Made by a program: the position numbers and the translations under genes | Source of the DNA: Isoetes taiwanensis | Taxonomy: Eukaryota > Streptophyta > Lycopodiopsida > Isoetales > Isoetaceae | Assembly (NCBI GenBank): GCA_021234155.1 | Contig: JAJEKV010000023.1 | Coordinates: forward strand, 9,433,141-9,497,140 | Length of the DNA: 64,000 bases | Direction of reading: 5' to 3' | In this document: positions 10,457-22,639 of the stretch, in pieces | Position numbering within the stretch: position 1 is the stretch's first letter | Layout: each line of letters opens with the position of its first letter | Notes under the pieces: generated by a model | Told to the model about the DNA's origin: nothing | The model's input: only the letters and a program-made list of their open reading frames with translations | The model's database searches: none

Positions 10457-11062
10457 TTACAAGAGGTGAAAATGTTTCTTCATAGTCTTGGCCATATTTC
10501 TATGAGAAGCCTTGGCCACTAGACGAGCCTTAAACTTTGGGGTTTTGCCATCTGCCTCTGTCTTTATTTTGTATAACCATTTACATCCTACAATGTTTCT
10601 GTCATTTGGAGCATCTACAAGTTCATATGTATCTGTCCTATTGAAGGAACTCATTTCCCCTTGCATAGCTTTCAGCCATTGTTTGATGTCAGCTGAGACA
10701 ATTGCTTCTTCATATGTTTTTGGGATTGAGACATCTAAATGCATCAATATTTCAAACAAGCCAAGAATCTCACCTTCATTATCCTTGAGCCTTTTCCTTT
10801 TGCCTAAGTCATCCCTTCCAAACTTTTCATGGTTGGTTATACCTTCATCCTTAATTATTTCAGCTTCAGTCCTTTTCTTTCTCCTGGCAGGGCCTATTTG
10901 ATCTTCAACTTGTTGGTCAGCTGGATCTTCATGCTGCACATTCTCAGAATCAACATTAGATTTAGGCAATATTTGTTCAATACTTATCTCCTCTTCATCA
11001 TCTGTATCAATCATCATTGCAGGTTTGTCTAACTCCTTTTTTAAATTGTACCCTTTTATCAA
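10457..11062 (-). pseudogene. Copia A integrase tail and RT N-terminus
   Basis: An acidic, low-complexity integrase C-terminal tail (DTDDEEEISIEQILP, ARRKKRTEAEII) leads into the RT start: IKQWLKAMQGEMSSFNRTDTYELVDAPNDRNIVGCKWLYKIK. The frame ends early at 10457 after KARLVAKASHRN, where the family has KARLVA(K/Q)GFSQ, so an indel lies about 10480-10500. Confidence 0.78.
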
Positions 11063-12212
11063 TCTTGCATTCAGCTATATCTTCATGGCTGTTAATTCTT
11101 GGCAGTACCTTGTAAAATTGCTCCTCATCAAATAACGCATCCCTACTTATTATGATTCTTCTTTTACTTGGATCATACAATTTATAAGCTTTTGATTGCA
11201 GATCATACCCTACCATGTAAGTGATGTAAGCCCTGTCATCCAGCTTTTTTCTGAGTTCTTCTGGCACATGAGCATATGCTAAGCAGCCATAGGCTTTCAG
11301 CCTGGCACAGTCAGGAGTCTTTGAAAACCATAGTGTCAATGGAATCTCTCCCTTGATGCTTATGGAAGGCAATAAGTTTTGCACAAATACTGCTGTCTTG
11401 ACAGCCTCTTCCCAGAGAAAGTTAGGTAATCCTGAATACTTGAGCATGCTCCTAACTGCATTAAGTATAGTTCTATTCCTTCTCTCAGCAATTCCATTTT
11501 GTTGAGGGGAGAATCTGCATGTCAACTGCCTCTTGATGCGAAGTTTATTGCAATAGTACTTAAATTCATCTGACAAGAATTCACCTCCCCTATCTGTGCG
11601 TAAGCATCTGACTTTTCTTCCAGTTTCCAACTGTACTTCATTTACAAACTGCTTAAATGCTTGAAGAGCCAGATCCTTCGTACTTAGACAATAAACTTTG
11701 GCCATCCTGCTATAATCATCTAAAAAAGTTATAAAATATCTTTTCCCTGAGAGACTAGTCACATTCAATGGTCCACATAAGTCAGAGTGAATTAAATCCA
11801 ATACACCTTTTACCCTTTTTAAGGATTTCTTGAAAGGGAACCTTGTATGCTTGCCTAGAATGCACCCTGCACATTTAAATTTTTCATTTTTAATTTCAGA
11901 TGCTTCAATCAGGCCCCTTTTAATTAAGAGCTCTATTGTTTTGGAGTTCACATGACACATTCTTTCATGCCATAATTTAATACTTGAACAAGTCACCAGA
12001 TTGATCCTTTGAGCATAATGATCAGGATTCAATCCAAACAAATTTCCAACTCTCTTGCCAACAAATTTCAATTTATTATCATGAAACACCTTACATTGTA
12101 ACCTTTCAAATAGAACTTTGTATCCAAGATCTACTAATTGGCATACAGAAATTAAATTTCTAACTAATCCTGGTACACAGAGTACTTCTCCTAATTTGAC
12201 AGCCTTTCCTTC
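11007..12212 (-). pseudogene. Copia A GAG-pre-integrase and integrase core
   Basis: From the copia B junction at 12212 the frame reads LCVPGLVRNLISV, then the GAG-pre-integrase zinc region (WHERMCHVNSKTIELL...CAGCILGKH), then the rve core. The catalytic triad is visible: Asp in HSDLCGPLNVTS, Asp in RTDRGGEFLSDEF, Glu in QQNGIAERRNRT. The C-terminal GYDLQSKAYKLYDPSKRRI motif is present. Integrase inserts cDNA into the genome. The first nine codons of the open frame (MNCYDMTTT) come from the copia B LTR, not from copia A. Confidence 0.88.
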
Positions 12213-12911
12213 TGAAGAAGTTGTTGTCATGTCATAGCAGTTCATGTTACTGCCATTAAAAGTTGAAGATGTAATTTGGAAACTATAAGATTGCTGTATG
12301 TCAAAGTTGCAGAGCAGTCTACAAGATCATGATTCATGACCATGGGTGCGTACGTGATCATGATTATTCTATCAGGTTCTATGAGATAAATCTCTTCTAT
12401 GGTTGGAAAGGTTGATCCAAATAATATTTTTAGGGAGATGATTATTTTGGACATGCAATGGTCAGATAAAACCTATTATTATTAAGCATTGTTTTATCCA
12501 CGTATTGAGTTAAAATTAGCAATGCTTTATTCAGTCCAATGCCTTAGTGGCATGAAAGATGCTGAACTTTGGACTTGCCATTCCGGCCACAACAGACGAG
12601 CTCGGTCCGGCTTATCGGCCGGATCATTGAACATAAAAACAAGAAGGATGTGTATTGATTGTTTAGGTCGGTAAAGATGCCTAGTGTGTTCGCAGTAGTC
12701 TGAGTTTGGGCTATCGAAAAGATCTGTAATATTCATTGCTACAGTAGTTTATCCATTGAAGTTAATATTTATTATTCACTCATGTTTCAATGGTTGCAAT
12801 GATAAAATGTTTGAAGTAAAGCTCTACTATTGCATTGTTGAAGTTTGAATTTGCATTTAAATTAACTTGTGCTAGTGCAATAAATCAATATTGTCTAGCC
12901 AAATCTGTTCA
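12213..12911 (+). repeat. Copia B 5' LTR
   Basis: Starts TGAAGAAGTTGTTGTC and ends TCTGTTCA directly before the PBS. 699 bp against 670 bp in the 3' copy. The difference comes from small indels, such as an extra CATTGAA near 12625 and a segment after 12790. As in other copia elements, it should carry the promoter and polyadenylation signals. Confidence 0.92.
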
Positions 12912-12924
12912 TTGGTATCAGAGC
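12912..12924 (+). promoter_or_regulatory. Copia B primer-binding site
   Basis: TTGGTATCAGAGC directly after the LTR, complementary to the 3' end of plant initiator-Met tRNA, which primes minus-strand cDNA. Confidence 0.93.
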
Positions 12925-12935
12925 TTTAGGTGACC

Positions 12936-13780
12936 ATGTCTACAAGATTCGGAGCCAATCTTCTCAATGCCATAGAAGTTTTCAAAGGTGAAGGAAGTTT
13001 TCAAGTTTGGAAACAAAGCATCAGGGAAGTTCTTGAATTTGAAATTTATGGTATCTAATAGATGAAAAGGCTGTTAGACGTACCATTTCAAATGTTAGTG
13101 CATCAAGTGTTAATGCAAGGGGAAGCACTACAAGTTCAACTTCTGAAGGCTCCACCGTTGGTGAAGGTTCTGTCAATGCTGCAGCAAGTTCTGAGGTAGT
13201 TGATGAAGGCTTGAACATTATGGAAGCTCAAGCTATTATCTCGTGTAAGGTTGGAACAGCAATCAAGCTGAAATTAAGGGGACTGTCACCAAAGGAGATG
13301 TGGCAGTATATGATTAAGAACTATGAGGCAAAATTGTCCTCTCAGATAGATGTGTTGGAGAAGCAATTGAAAAGGCTCAAGTTGTATAACAAAGAAGGTT
13401 TGACTGAATTTCTAAAAAAGTTTGACTCTATTGTTGCAGACTTAGAAGGAGCAGGCAATGTACTGACTGAAGAATATCAAATTTTGGCAATTGCAAGGTC
13501 AGTATCTCATGACTCCTATCTGGCCACTTTGCTAAGAAATGTAGCTCGTACAAAAGAGGATGCTATAAGAATGATCAACCAAGCTGGAGCAAAGAAGTGG
13601 AGCTGATGGGCAGACAACAGAAGTGTTGTATACAAGGAAATACAAGGGAAAAAAGGGAAACACTTCAAGTAAAGGGAAAGTCGGACCATGCTATCATTGT
13701 GAGAGCTATGGTCATTTGAAAAGTGATTGAAGAGAGAGAATATGTTACAATTGTGAGGGCAAGGGACATTTGGCTGTAAA
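12936..13780 (+). pseudogene. Copia B gag (UBN2-type) with zinc knuckles
   Basis: ATG 12936 opens MSTRFGANLLNAIEVFKGEGSFQ, near-identical to copia A gag. A frameshift near 13040 moves to the frame of 13211-13606, which carries the UBN2 gag core (KLRGLSPKEMWQYMIKNYEAKLSSQIDVLEKQLK). Further breaks follow near 13600. Two knuckle regions follow: CYHCESYGHLKSD ends in a stop where the last Cys should be, and CYNCEGKGHLAVNC is intact. Gag forms the particle and binds RNA. Non-functional as written. Confidence 0.82.
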
Positions 13781-15068
13781 CTGTCCAAGTCCTAAAGGGG
13801 GATCTGCTAGAGGCAGAGGAAGAGGAAGAGGAACTAGTAACAGGGGTGGAAACTTTGGTAGAGGCAAGGGCATTGGAAGAGGAAAACCTGAACTGAACCT
13901 AGCACAAGAAGCAAGCAATGATGAACAAGAACCAAATGAGGATGAAGAGGTATGTAAATTTCAGTGGAATGCTTTGCAAACTAAGAACAATGATTTAAAA
14001 TTATTAATTATAGATTCAGAAGCTGAGAAGACGGTGACTTGCACTCCAAAAATTCTGAAAAATTGCCAAGGAAGAGGAGGGGGACATGTCCAACTAGGAA
14101 ATGGACATTGCCAAGAGATTGAAGACAGTGGCATGCTCGAGCTTTTTGATTTACAAGGGAAAAGAATTGAACTAAAAGATGTACTTTGTGTTCCAGGATT
14201 TGTTAGAAATTTGATCTCAGTATCTCAGCTGGTAGATCTAGGGTATAAAGTTGTCTTTGAAAGACTCCATTGTAAAGTTCTCATGAATAATGAAATTCAG
14301 TTTGTTGGAAAACGTGTTGGGAATCTTTTTGGCTTGAATGCAGAACATCTCATACCAAGTATCAATTTAATTGCATGCCCATCTGTTAAAACTTGGCATG
14401 AACGATTATGTCATGCTAACTCCAAGATTATAGATCTTCTGAACAAGCAGGGTCTGATCCATACACAAGCAAATAAATGTGAAAATTTCATCTGTGCAGG
14501 CTGCCTTTTGGGCAAACACAGCAGGCTCCCTTTTAAAAGATCTTGGAAAAGAGCTAAGGGATTGCTAGATCTTGTGCACACAGAGCTTTGTGGTCCTTTA
14601 AATGTAACCAGCATGATTGGAATGCATTATTTTATAACATTCATAGACGATTTTAGTAGGAGGGCAAAAGTGTACTGTTTAAGAACAAAAGATCAGGCAT
14701 TGGAAGTGTTTATACAGTATTTAAGTGAAGTTGAGCTTGAAACAGGGAGGAAGATCAAATGCTTACGTTCAGACAGAGGTGGAGAGTATTTGTCAAATGA
14801 ATTCAAATCTTATTGTAGAAACAAGGGAATCAAAAGACAGTTAACTTGCAGGTTCTCTCCTCAACAGAATGGTATTGCTGAAAGGAAAAATCGTACCATA
14901 TTGAATGCAGTGAGAAGCATGCTGAAATATACAGGGCTGCCTTATTTTCTTTGGGATGAAGCAATCAGAACTTCAGTATATGCACAAAACCTCTTGCCTT
15001 CCAGCAGTCTTAATGGTGCTGTGCCTGGGATGTTATGGAACGGTAAGTTACAAATTATGATCTGCTAA
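13770..15068 (+). pseudogene. Copia B protease remnant, pre-integrase and integrase core
   Basis: Begins in the second zinc knuckle and a Gly/Arg-rich RGRGRG segment. Where the aspartic protease motif should read DSGA the sequence has IIDSEAEKTVT, so the active-site Gly is replaced. LCVPGFVRNLISVSQLVDLG, the pre-integrase zinc region and the rve core follow. The core shows TELCGPLNVTS (the usual first catalytic Asp is Glu: HTE for HSD), SDRGGEYLSNEF and QQNGIAERKNRT. Thus one catalytic Asp appears lost. The stop at 15066-15068 comes from an indel near 15045. Confidence 0.85.
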
Positions 15069-15677
15069 AAGCTTATGGATGTCTAGCCTTTACACATGTA
15101 CCTGAAGAGTTACGAAGGAAGCTTGATGACAGGGGATATATTACCTACTTAGTTGGCTATGACGATCAGTCTAAAGCCTATAGGCTTTATGATCCAAAGA
15201 AGAGAAGGATAATAATAAGTAGGGATATTGTGTTTGATGAAATACAATACTACAAACAAATCCCAAAGGTAAATCTGCATGATGAAAAAACAGAAAATGT
15301 TAGGCAAGCACAAGATGATACATCAAAGGGGAAACAACATAATGAGGAAATTGGAAATGAAACACAAGTACAGAGGGATACAGCCGAGGGGAAATCTCAT
15401 GAACCAAGGGTTCATTTTGACATAGAAGATGTAGAAGATGAATGTAAAATGACTAATACTATTACACCTTTTGATCATGTGCAGGTTGAACATGAAGATC
15501 TTGGTCAAAACAAAGTGGTGGCAGAACAAAGAAAAAGGAGAACTGAAGTGGAAAAATTACAAGAAAATGTTGAAGAGCAGCAAGGAGACCTTGGGAGAGA
15601 TGTATATGGCAGAAGTAAAAGATTAGCAGGCCAAAGAGGTGAGTTGCATAATTTGTTTGAAGTTTTGATGCTCTCTG
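15069..15677 (+). pseudogene. Copia B integrase C-terminal region
   Basis: The frame continues with AYGCLAFTHVPEELRRKLDDRGYITYLVGYDDQSKAYRLYDP (about 15073-15195), then an acidic, Glu/Lys-rich linker (15230-15670) ending RGELHNLFEVLML. This is the usual low-complexity spacer between integrase and RT. It is cut by the insertion at 15678. Confidence 0.75.
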
Positions 15678-16130
15678 GATGAATGTCATGCCCTCCAGAT
15701 CTGCCCAGCGTTTGCCCATATCAGAGAACGATATGTTCAATTACTAATGCCTGGCCAACCGTTGCATGAGTTATTGAATACGGCGTCAGTGGGTTTGTTG
15801 GCGTCATACCTACAGGAGGTTATGGATGCACGGACTCAGTTGTGTCCACCAGGACGGTATTGAACTGTTCTACACAATTGTACAGCATGCCAGCAGACCT
15901 ATTATTGCTAAGGTTTTTCCCTCGAAAACCCTTCGGGTTTTTTTAATCCTGTCAGTAATACGCTTGCTGCTCTCTTTTTTGTTGGGTGCCATAGGCCAGT
16001 TGGTCTCCGTGGACGCTAAAAATCTATTCTATTCTATTCTATTCTATTCTATTCTATTCTATTCTATTCTATTCTATTCTATTCTATTCTATTCTATTCT
16101 ATTCTATTCTATTCTATTCTATTCTATTCT
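15678..16130 (+). mobile_element. SINE-like insertion with (ATTCT)n tail
   Basis: A 453-bp segment splits copia B pol between LFEVLML(S) and (D)LREPRNYSEAINAIDK, which would otherwise be continuous. It is GC-richer than its host, codes for nothing recognisable, and ends in about 21 ATTCT units. TCTG precedes and ends the insert, a possible short target duplication. The inner block AGGTTTTTCCCTCGAAAACC…GGGTTTTTTTAATCC recurs at 45168-45220. This suggests a short retroposon; I see no tRNA-type A/B boxes that I would defend. Confidence 0.55.
16023..16130 (+). repeat. (ATTCT)n microsatellite
   Basis: About 108 bp of uninterrupted ATTCT pentamers forming the 3' end of the insertion in copia B. 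Open frames through it are artefacts. Confidence 0.97.
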
Positions 16131-17021
16131 GATCTTAGGGAACCTAGAAACTATTCAGAGGCAATAAATGCCATAGATAAGATAAGTGGATCAAAGCCAT
16201 GCAGGATGAAATGGCATCTTTCAAAAGAACTGAGACATACGAGCTCACAAATATGCCTGAAGATGGCTGCAAATGGCTTTATAAAATTAAAACAGGAGCA
16301 GATGGTATTACACCTAAATATAAGGCTCGTCTTGTGGCCCAGGGGTTTTCACAGAAACAGGGAGAAGATTATGAGGAGACCTTCTCACCTTTAGTTAAAA
16401 TGAATAGTATCAGGATGCTTTTATCCATTGCAATTGCAAAGGATCTAGAAATACATCATATGGATGTAAATACTGCATTTTTGAATGCAAAATTGGAGGA
16501 AGAAATATATATGAGACAGGCCCAGGATTTGAAGAAAGGGAAGATAAAGTTTGGAGATTAAACAGGGTTGTGTATGGGCTTCAACAATCTCCAAGAGAAT
16601 GGTATAAATGCATGGACACTAATCTCAGAGAACAAGCTTCTGCAAACTTAAAAATGATGGCAATTTGTACAAATTTTAGACATGGGAAGATTGGTGCATT
16701 ATAGCACTCTATATTGATGACAACATCATGATCTCAAAAGGCCTAAAAGTTCTGGAGACATATAAGCAAATTTTGAACCAAAGGTTTCAAATGACAGATC
16801 TTGGTGAATTAGCAAAGTTTTTGGGAGTTGAAGTTCACAGGGACAGGAGAAATAAGAAACTGACACTAACACAAAGTGGACAAATAGATTCGATGTTAGA
16901 AAGGTTCATAATGAAAGATTGCAAGATTTGCAAAACACCTGTAGCACCAGGAAGAAAAATTTCCATGCAGTTGTGTCCAAAAACAGATTTAGAAAGAAAT
17001 AAGATGAAAAACATTCCTTAG
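16131..17021 (+). pseudogene. Copia B reverse transcriptase
   Basis: Resumes with REPRNYSEAINAIDK, then KAMQDEMASFKRTETYELT, KWLYKIKTGADGITPKYKARLVAQGFSQKQGEDYEETFSPLVK and HHMDVNTAFLNAKLEEEIYM (16199-16561). A frameshift near 16540 follows. The active site reads CIIALYIDDNIMISKG near 16690-16740, an Ile in place of Val in YVDD. RFQMTDLGELAKFLGVEVHR continues to a stop at 17020 (KNIP, then TAG where the family has KNIPYMS). Confidence 0.85.
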
Positions 17022-17090
17022 AGGTCTCTAGTTGGTTGTTTAGCATATGTTGCAAATTGCTCTAGGCCTGATATAGCATACATAGTTAAT

Positions 17091-17675
17091 ATGCTAAGCA
17101 GATACTTGAATGATCCAGGAAAGGAGCATTGGATTGTTGCCAAGAGAGTTCTCAGATATCTTAAAGGAACGAGGTACTGTGGAATAACCTTTAGCACAGA
17201 AGATTTGAAACTTAATGCTTACTGTGATGCTGACTGGGGAGGAGACTTGGACAATAGAAAATCCACCTCTGGCTATATGATATTTCTGGGTGGTGCTCCT
17301 GTGGCATGGAAATGTAAAAAGCAAGGCTCCATTGCAATGTCAAGTGCTGAAGCAGAATATGCTTCAGCAACCTTAACTGCCAAAGAATTAGTTTGGGAAA
17401 GAAGGCTAATGAATGAGATTGGATTTATTCAGGATCAGCCTACACTATTATGGTGTGATAATACAAGCTGCATAGCTATGTCCAAGGATCCTGTGTTGCA
17501 TGAAAGATCCAAACACATTGAACTGGAATTACATTTTATAAGGGAAGTAGTAGGGAAAGAAATGATCAAGCTGGTTTATGTAAACTCTGAAACCAGTTGG
17601 CAGACATGCTTACAAAAGCTCTTCCAGAATACAGGTTTACATTACTCAAACAAAGAATACAATGTACTGCTATAA
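17091..17675 (+). pseudogene. Copia B RT end and RNase H
   Basis: Begins LSRYLNDPGKEHWIVAKRVLRYLKGT and runs through the RNase H motifs AYCDADWGGDLDNRKSTSGY, then SIAMSSAEAEYASATLTAKELVW, LWCDNTSCIAMSKDPVLHERSKHIELELHFIREVV. It ends at TAA 17673. The domain itself is open and complete; only the TAG at 17020 and the short gap to 17091 separate it from RT. It is the best preserved enzyme domain of copia B. Confidence 0.87.
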
Positions 17676-17677
17676 CA

Positions 17678-17688
17678 TGAAGGGGAAA
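17678..17688 (+). promoter_or_regulatory. Copia B polypurine tract
   Basis: ATGAAGGGGAAA directly before the 3' LTR; primes plus-strand cDNA. Confidence 0.82.
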
Positions 17689-18358
17689 TGAAGACGTTGT
17701 TGTCATGTCATAGCAATTCATGTTACTGCCATTAAAAGTTGAAGATGTAAGTTGGAAACTATAAGATTGCTGTATGTCAAAATTGCAGAGCAGTCTACAA
17801 GATCATGACCATGGGTGCGTATGTGATCATGATTATTCTATCAGGTTTTATGAGATAAATCTCTTCTATGGTTGGAAAGGTTGATCCAAATAATATTTTT
17901 AGGGAGATGATTATTTTGGACATGCAATGGTCAGATAAAGCCTATTATTATTAAGCATTGTCTTATCCACATATTAAGTTAAAATTAGCAATGCTTTATT
18001 TGGTCCAATGCCTTAGTGGCATGAAAGATGCTGAACTTTGGACTTGTCATTCCGGCCACAGCAAACGAGCTCGGTCCGGCTTATCGGCCGGATCACATAA
18101 AAACAAGAAGGATGTGTATTGATTGTTTAGGTCGGCAAAGATGCCTAGTGTGGCCGCAGTAGTCTGAGCTTGGGCTATCGAAAAGATCTGTAATATTCAT
18201 TGCTATAGTAGTTTATCCATTGAAGTTAATATTTATTATTCACTCATGTTTCAATGTTTGAAGTAAAGCTCTACTATTGCATTGTTGAAGTTTGAATTTG
18301 CATTTAAATTAACTTGTGCTCGTGCAATAAATCAATATTGTCTAGCCAAATCTATTCA
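17689..18358 (+). repeat. Copia B 3' LTR
   Basis: Starts TGAAGACGTTGTTGTC and ends TCTATTCA, followed by the CCTTC target duplication. Similar to the 5' LTR with scattered substitutions and small deletions. Confidence 0.92.
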
Positions 18359-18363
18359 CCTTC

Positions 18364-19549
18364 TAAATCAAATAGTTCCAACATCCCCGTGTCTTTAATT
18401 TCTTGCAATTTGCCATTTCCCAACTGTACATGTCCTCCTTTGGTTATTTACATCATTCAACAAGTGACACAGTTCAGGATACTTTACCTCATCATCTTCA
18501 TTTTGTTCGTCTTCATCTCCTCGAGTCTCCTGAACTAGATTCAAAGATGGATTAGTTTTAGCTGTTCCTCTTCCTCTGATAGCAGATCCCCCTCTATTTC
18601 CCCTACCTCTGCCTCTTCCTTTGTAGTTCAGACCCCTAGGGCTTGAACAATTTGAAGCAATGTGACCTTTTCCCTCACAATTGAAACAAACTGTGTCTTT
18701 TCTTATTTTAGGATAGTCAGCCTTCAAATGTCCATAATTATTGCAATTATAACATGGTCCAATCCTTTCCTTATCACTATTATTACTATTTTTCTTTCCT
18801 TTATATTTTCCAGCATAAAGGACTTCAATGGTCTGTTCATCATCTTCCTGTCCTATTTGTTTTTGCTCAAATTCTGTTCTTATCATTTGAATAGCATGCT
18901 CCTTTGATTTAGCAATATTTCTCAACAATGTAGCAAGATAGACATTATGTGAAACTGCTCTAGAGATAGCCAATAGCTGATATTGTGCATTTAAAATGAC
19001 ACCTGCCCCTTCTAAGTCAGCTATTATGGAGTCAAATTTCTCAAGAAATTCTGTTATGTTCTCCCTGTCATGCAGCTTCAACTTTCTTAGTTGCTTTTCT
19101 AAAACATCTATTTGTGAGGAAGTTTTAGCTTCATAATTTTTGATCATGTATAGCCACATCTCTCTAGGACTTAACCCTCTTAATATCAACTTAATCACTG
19201 GACCAACCTTGCAAATGATTGCTTGTGTCTCCATGATTTTGAGTTGTTCATCCACCTCTGTACTTGTTGCAGATATTGCTTGTGTTGTATTGTTACTCCC
19301 TTCAGCAATTCCTGCACCTCCACCAGCTGTTGAGCTTTCTCCATTCGAGCTGGAGCTAGTTCCCCCTGTACTTGATGTCCCTAAGACAACATTAGTACCA
19401 TAACGTCTACTTGTACTTGGCTCAATCACGTACCACAGATTTTCAAACTCCAGAACTTCTTTAATACTTTGTTTCCAGATTTGAAAACTACTCTCACCTT
19501 TAAATACTTCTATAGCATTAAGTAGATTAGCACCAAATCTACTTGACAT
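18364..19549 (-). pseudogene. Copia A gag (UBN2-type) with zinc knuckles
   Basis: 384 residues from ATG 19547-19549: MSSRFGANLLNAIEVFKGES, then the UBN2 core LRGLSPREMWLYMIKNYEAKTSSQIDVLEKQLR. Two knuckles follow: CYNCNNYGHLKADYP has Tyr for the last Cys, and CFNCEGKGHIASNC is intact. A Gly/Arg-rich segment comes next. The frame ends at 18395 in sequence matching the region after the protease (GNGKLQEIKDTGMLELFDLEG in another frame, down to 18364). The DSGA protease block present in its relatives is therefore deleted here. Gag core otherwise looks intact. Confidence 0.87.
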
Positions 19550-19560
19550 GTTTACCAGAC

Positions 19561-19571
19561 TCTGATACCAA
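19561..19571 (-). promoter_or_regulatory. Copia A primer-binding site
   Basis: TCTGATACCAA, reverse complement TTGGTATCAGA, adjacent to the 5' LTR starting (plus-strand view) at 19572. Initiator-Met tRNA type. Confidence 0.9.
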
Positions 19572-19753
19572 TGAAGGAAATAATGCTATAGTTCATCTAG
19601 TCTAGACACTTCAAAGATAAAATTGAATGTCTATTCTTTCAACTCCCTTCAATCCTTTCTATAAATCAGTAGTCACAACGTGTTACAATACAAACTATTG
19701 TTTTAACCATTAACTTGCTACAGTAGAAATACTGTAGCGGAGGTACTGACCAA
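19572..19753 (-). repeat. Copia A 5' LTR, first part
   Basis: Matches 8531-8712 and is cut after GACCAA by the gypsy insertion; it resumes at 42104. The last five bases (ACCAA, 19749-19753) are the gypsy target duplication. Confidence 0.92.
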
Positions 19754-20418
19754 TGTGACGTCCCCTACTCATATACGGTGCACTCACCGTATACAAACAG
19801 GAGTTCATCCCCCATACCAGCTCCATGCTAATATAGGGCCCTGCACAAGGCCCCCAAAAATGAACAACCATAAAAAAACAATATTAGATCATTTGAAAAC
19901 CATCATAGATGTGGTCTTTTATACAACAATTCATTCAAGAGAAGAAAACCATATGCTATAGCGATTTATCGAAACTAATAGTGGCTTACAACATGGTTAT
20001 TAATGCTAGTTAATAATGATATAGTAGTTTGCTAAAACTAGTTATAGTTTATTAGATGATTTCAATACAAGCCTTGTATACCATAATGGTTTATTAAAAC
20101 TAGCAGTAGTTTATTAAAACTAGGAGTGGTTTCTTAAAATCCCTGGATGTTTAAGCGCATGATTTGAAGGTTAGTTATGTTTGTTCAACAACCATGGATA
20201 ATAAGAATATGTTCTTGTTTTTATTAGTTGATATCTAATTGTTCTGTATGAGCATTTGTTTATGCCATGGTGGTATAGACGAGATGACAAACATTGCCAC
20301 TTTGTCAAAACCATACAGTAATCGAACACTGATCCTTGCTTTCATATCCCTTTGACATATTTGATGGCCATTTGAACACCCTTCTATGTGTTTCTCCTTC
20401 TTCTTCTCGAACGCGACA

Positions 20419-20626
<208 letters not shown>

Positions 20627-22639
20627 TGTGTTAAGCCAAGACAATGATAGCTCATTGTGAACTAAGAGTACAAACCACCTAGCTCATTGTGAACTAAGAG
20701 TACAACTTGTCTGCCTACCATTGAGGTAATAATCCTTTGCCCATGTAAAGGCACGAGAAATGTATTTTAAGTTACTTATAGACATCAAGAGTACACTATT
20801 TATAGTTTTTACAAGTACATAGCAACTTTGACTTTATGAATGTGAATTTGATATTGAGTACCATTATCGACACTTAGATATACAAAGAAAGGAACGTGCA
20901 ATTTACACAACTACCAGAGGGACTACAATTAAGAAATAGTAATACATCATATTGATGGTAGAAAGGATGTGAACAAGGTTGTTTCTCACAGGATGGAAAT
21001 GAATAGTCAAGCAAGGCCTAAGTAGCTATTGAAATTAAGAGGTAGGCAAAAATTGAGTGCGTAGTATTGAGCACATAATACTAAATTCTGGGTTGACCTT
21101 GCGTATTATATCGTACAAGAAATGTGCAGCCAAGGCCAAGGCAATTTTGTGCGAGTTCGAAATGATGTGGACCTCAAGCTTAGTGTAAACTGCCAAAAGT
21201 TAACCTAGTATCAACTTGAAGTATGGAGGATATGCCAGAATATTTAAAAATGCAGCCACCGTTGCCGCCAAGGAGATTTGTGTGAAGTTGGAATGGTGTT
21301 AAAAAGAATCGGTGTCTAGTTCTACTCGCATCACTCAACTCTTTTAAAATCATATTCCTCAACCACTAAGAAACAATGGATTGGCGTGAGGTGCCGAGCT
21401 CCTAAAAAAAACTTGTTCGATTCCCATTTAGAGGAGCATTTGTGCTTCAATTCCAATTTAGAATAGAATAGAATAGCATATATTTTTATTGCCACGAGGG
21501 GCATCTACATTATTGCATAGGCTTTATGCATAATTTCAAAAAGAAAAGGAAAGTAGGGATATAAGTACTCGTACCCCGCCTTTACAAAGGAACACAAACA
21601 TATGAAGAATCAATCAAAGTTTCAAAGGCTTGTACCACAATTTCGTAATTGCTTGATCCATAGTTGGGTGCATGACCTCGACGTAATAAAACCTACTGGT
21701 GTCATATTGTACATGCCCGTTATATACGTGAAATGGGTAAATCTGGCAAGCACGAAGGATTCTGCAAGCAAATGTGCTATCATAATGATTAGCATTTATC
21801 AGTTGAGGATCACAAATATAGTTTGAATTCTTGCTTTATCATATATATGCTTTGCTACACAACTTCCGATCCTGGATTTCATAAAATTATCTTCAAACCT
21901 TTGTAAAATAGGTATGATATGTATAATGTGTGTGCAAAAACTTAAAGGGAGGGTATACAAAAGTAAGGACAAAGATAATGAAATTCATATGGGCGAATTA
22001 TTGGCTTCCCTTTCGGTGTTGGATTCCAAAGCGTCAGTGTACCGTTTCTTCAAAAAAAAAAAAAAAAAAAAAAAGCGTCAGTGTATATTTTACAAGTCGA
22101 ATAGCATAACAATCAATTCCTTTATTACGTAGTAAGGATTGTTTCTATTGTAATAATGTTGTGTAGTGCAACTAGCTAGGTAGTTCGTTTGGTTTTCAAC
22201 AACTTTGGGCGGGTTTGAGCCCACCTTTTGACATTGTTTTAACTTTTGAGTTATTCGACTTACACAATATTTTTTTGACGTATTCGATTTACACAATATT
22301 CATGGAAATTTGCGAGTTTAATACCCCATTTTTTGTATTCGACTTGCAGAATAAAAACCAACTACGAGTCTAATACCCCTTTGGAATCAAACCCATAATT
22401 GGGAGCCAATAAATGCACCAAAATTCATATCCAAAAATATCGATGTCACTCATTGGCACTAGCACGAGAAGTGCCTACAAAATTATACACCATGCCAGGT
22501 TTACAAAATAATATCAAACAAAAAAAACTCATTGGGAGGCCTTTCAAAAGAACAAATGCACATCCGTTAGATATGGATGGGGACATCTGGACCGTCGATG
22601 CAATATAACTCTTTAATAAACACCGCCCATGCAAAGAAA

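Larger units (their letters stand above)
12213..18358 (+). mobile_element. Copia B: nested Ty1/copia element
   Basis: Plus-strand element with LTRs 12213-12911 and 17689-18358, PBS at 12912, PPT at 17678-17688 and target duplication CCTTC (12208-12212 and 18359-18363). It entered copia A between its protease and pre-integrase regions, in opposite orientation. The gag-pol frame is interrupted by several indels and by a 453-bp insertion at 15678-16130. Its proteins are close to copia A's, so the two belong to one family or to sister families. Confidence 0.93.

Noticed and set aside
15826-16167. Open frame through the SINE-like insertion
   Set aside because: Its second half is the (ATTCT)n tract; no domain in the rest.
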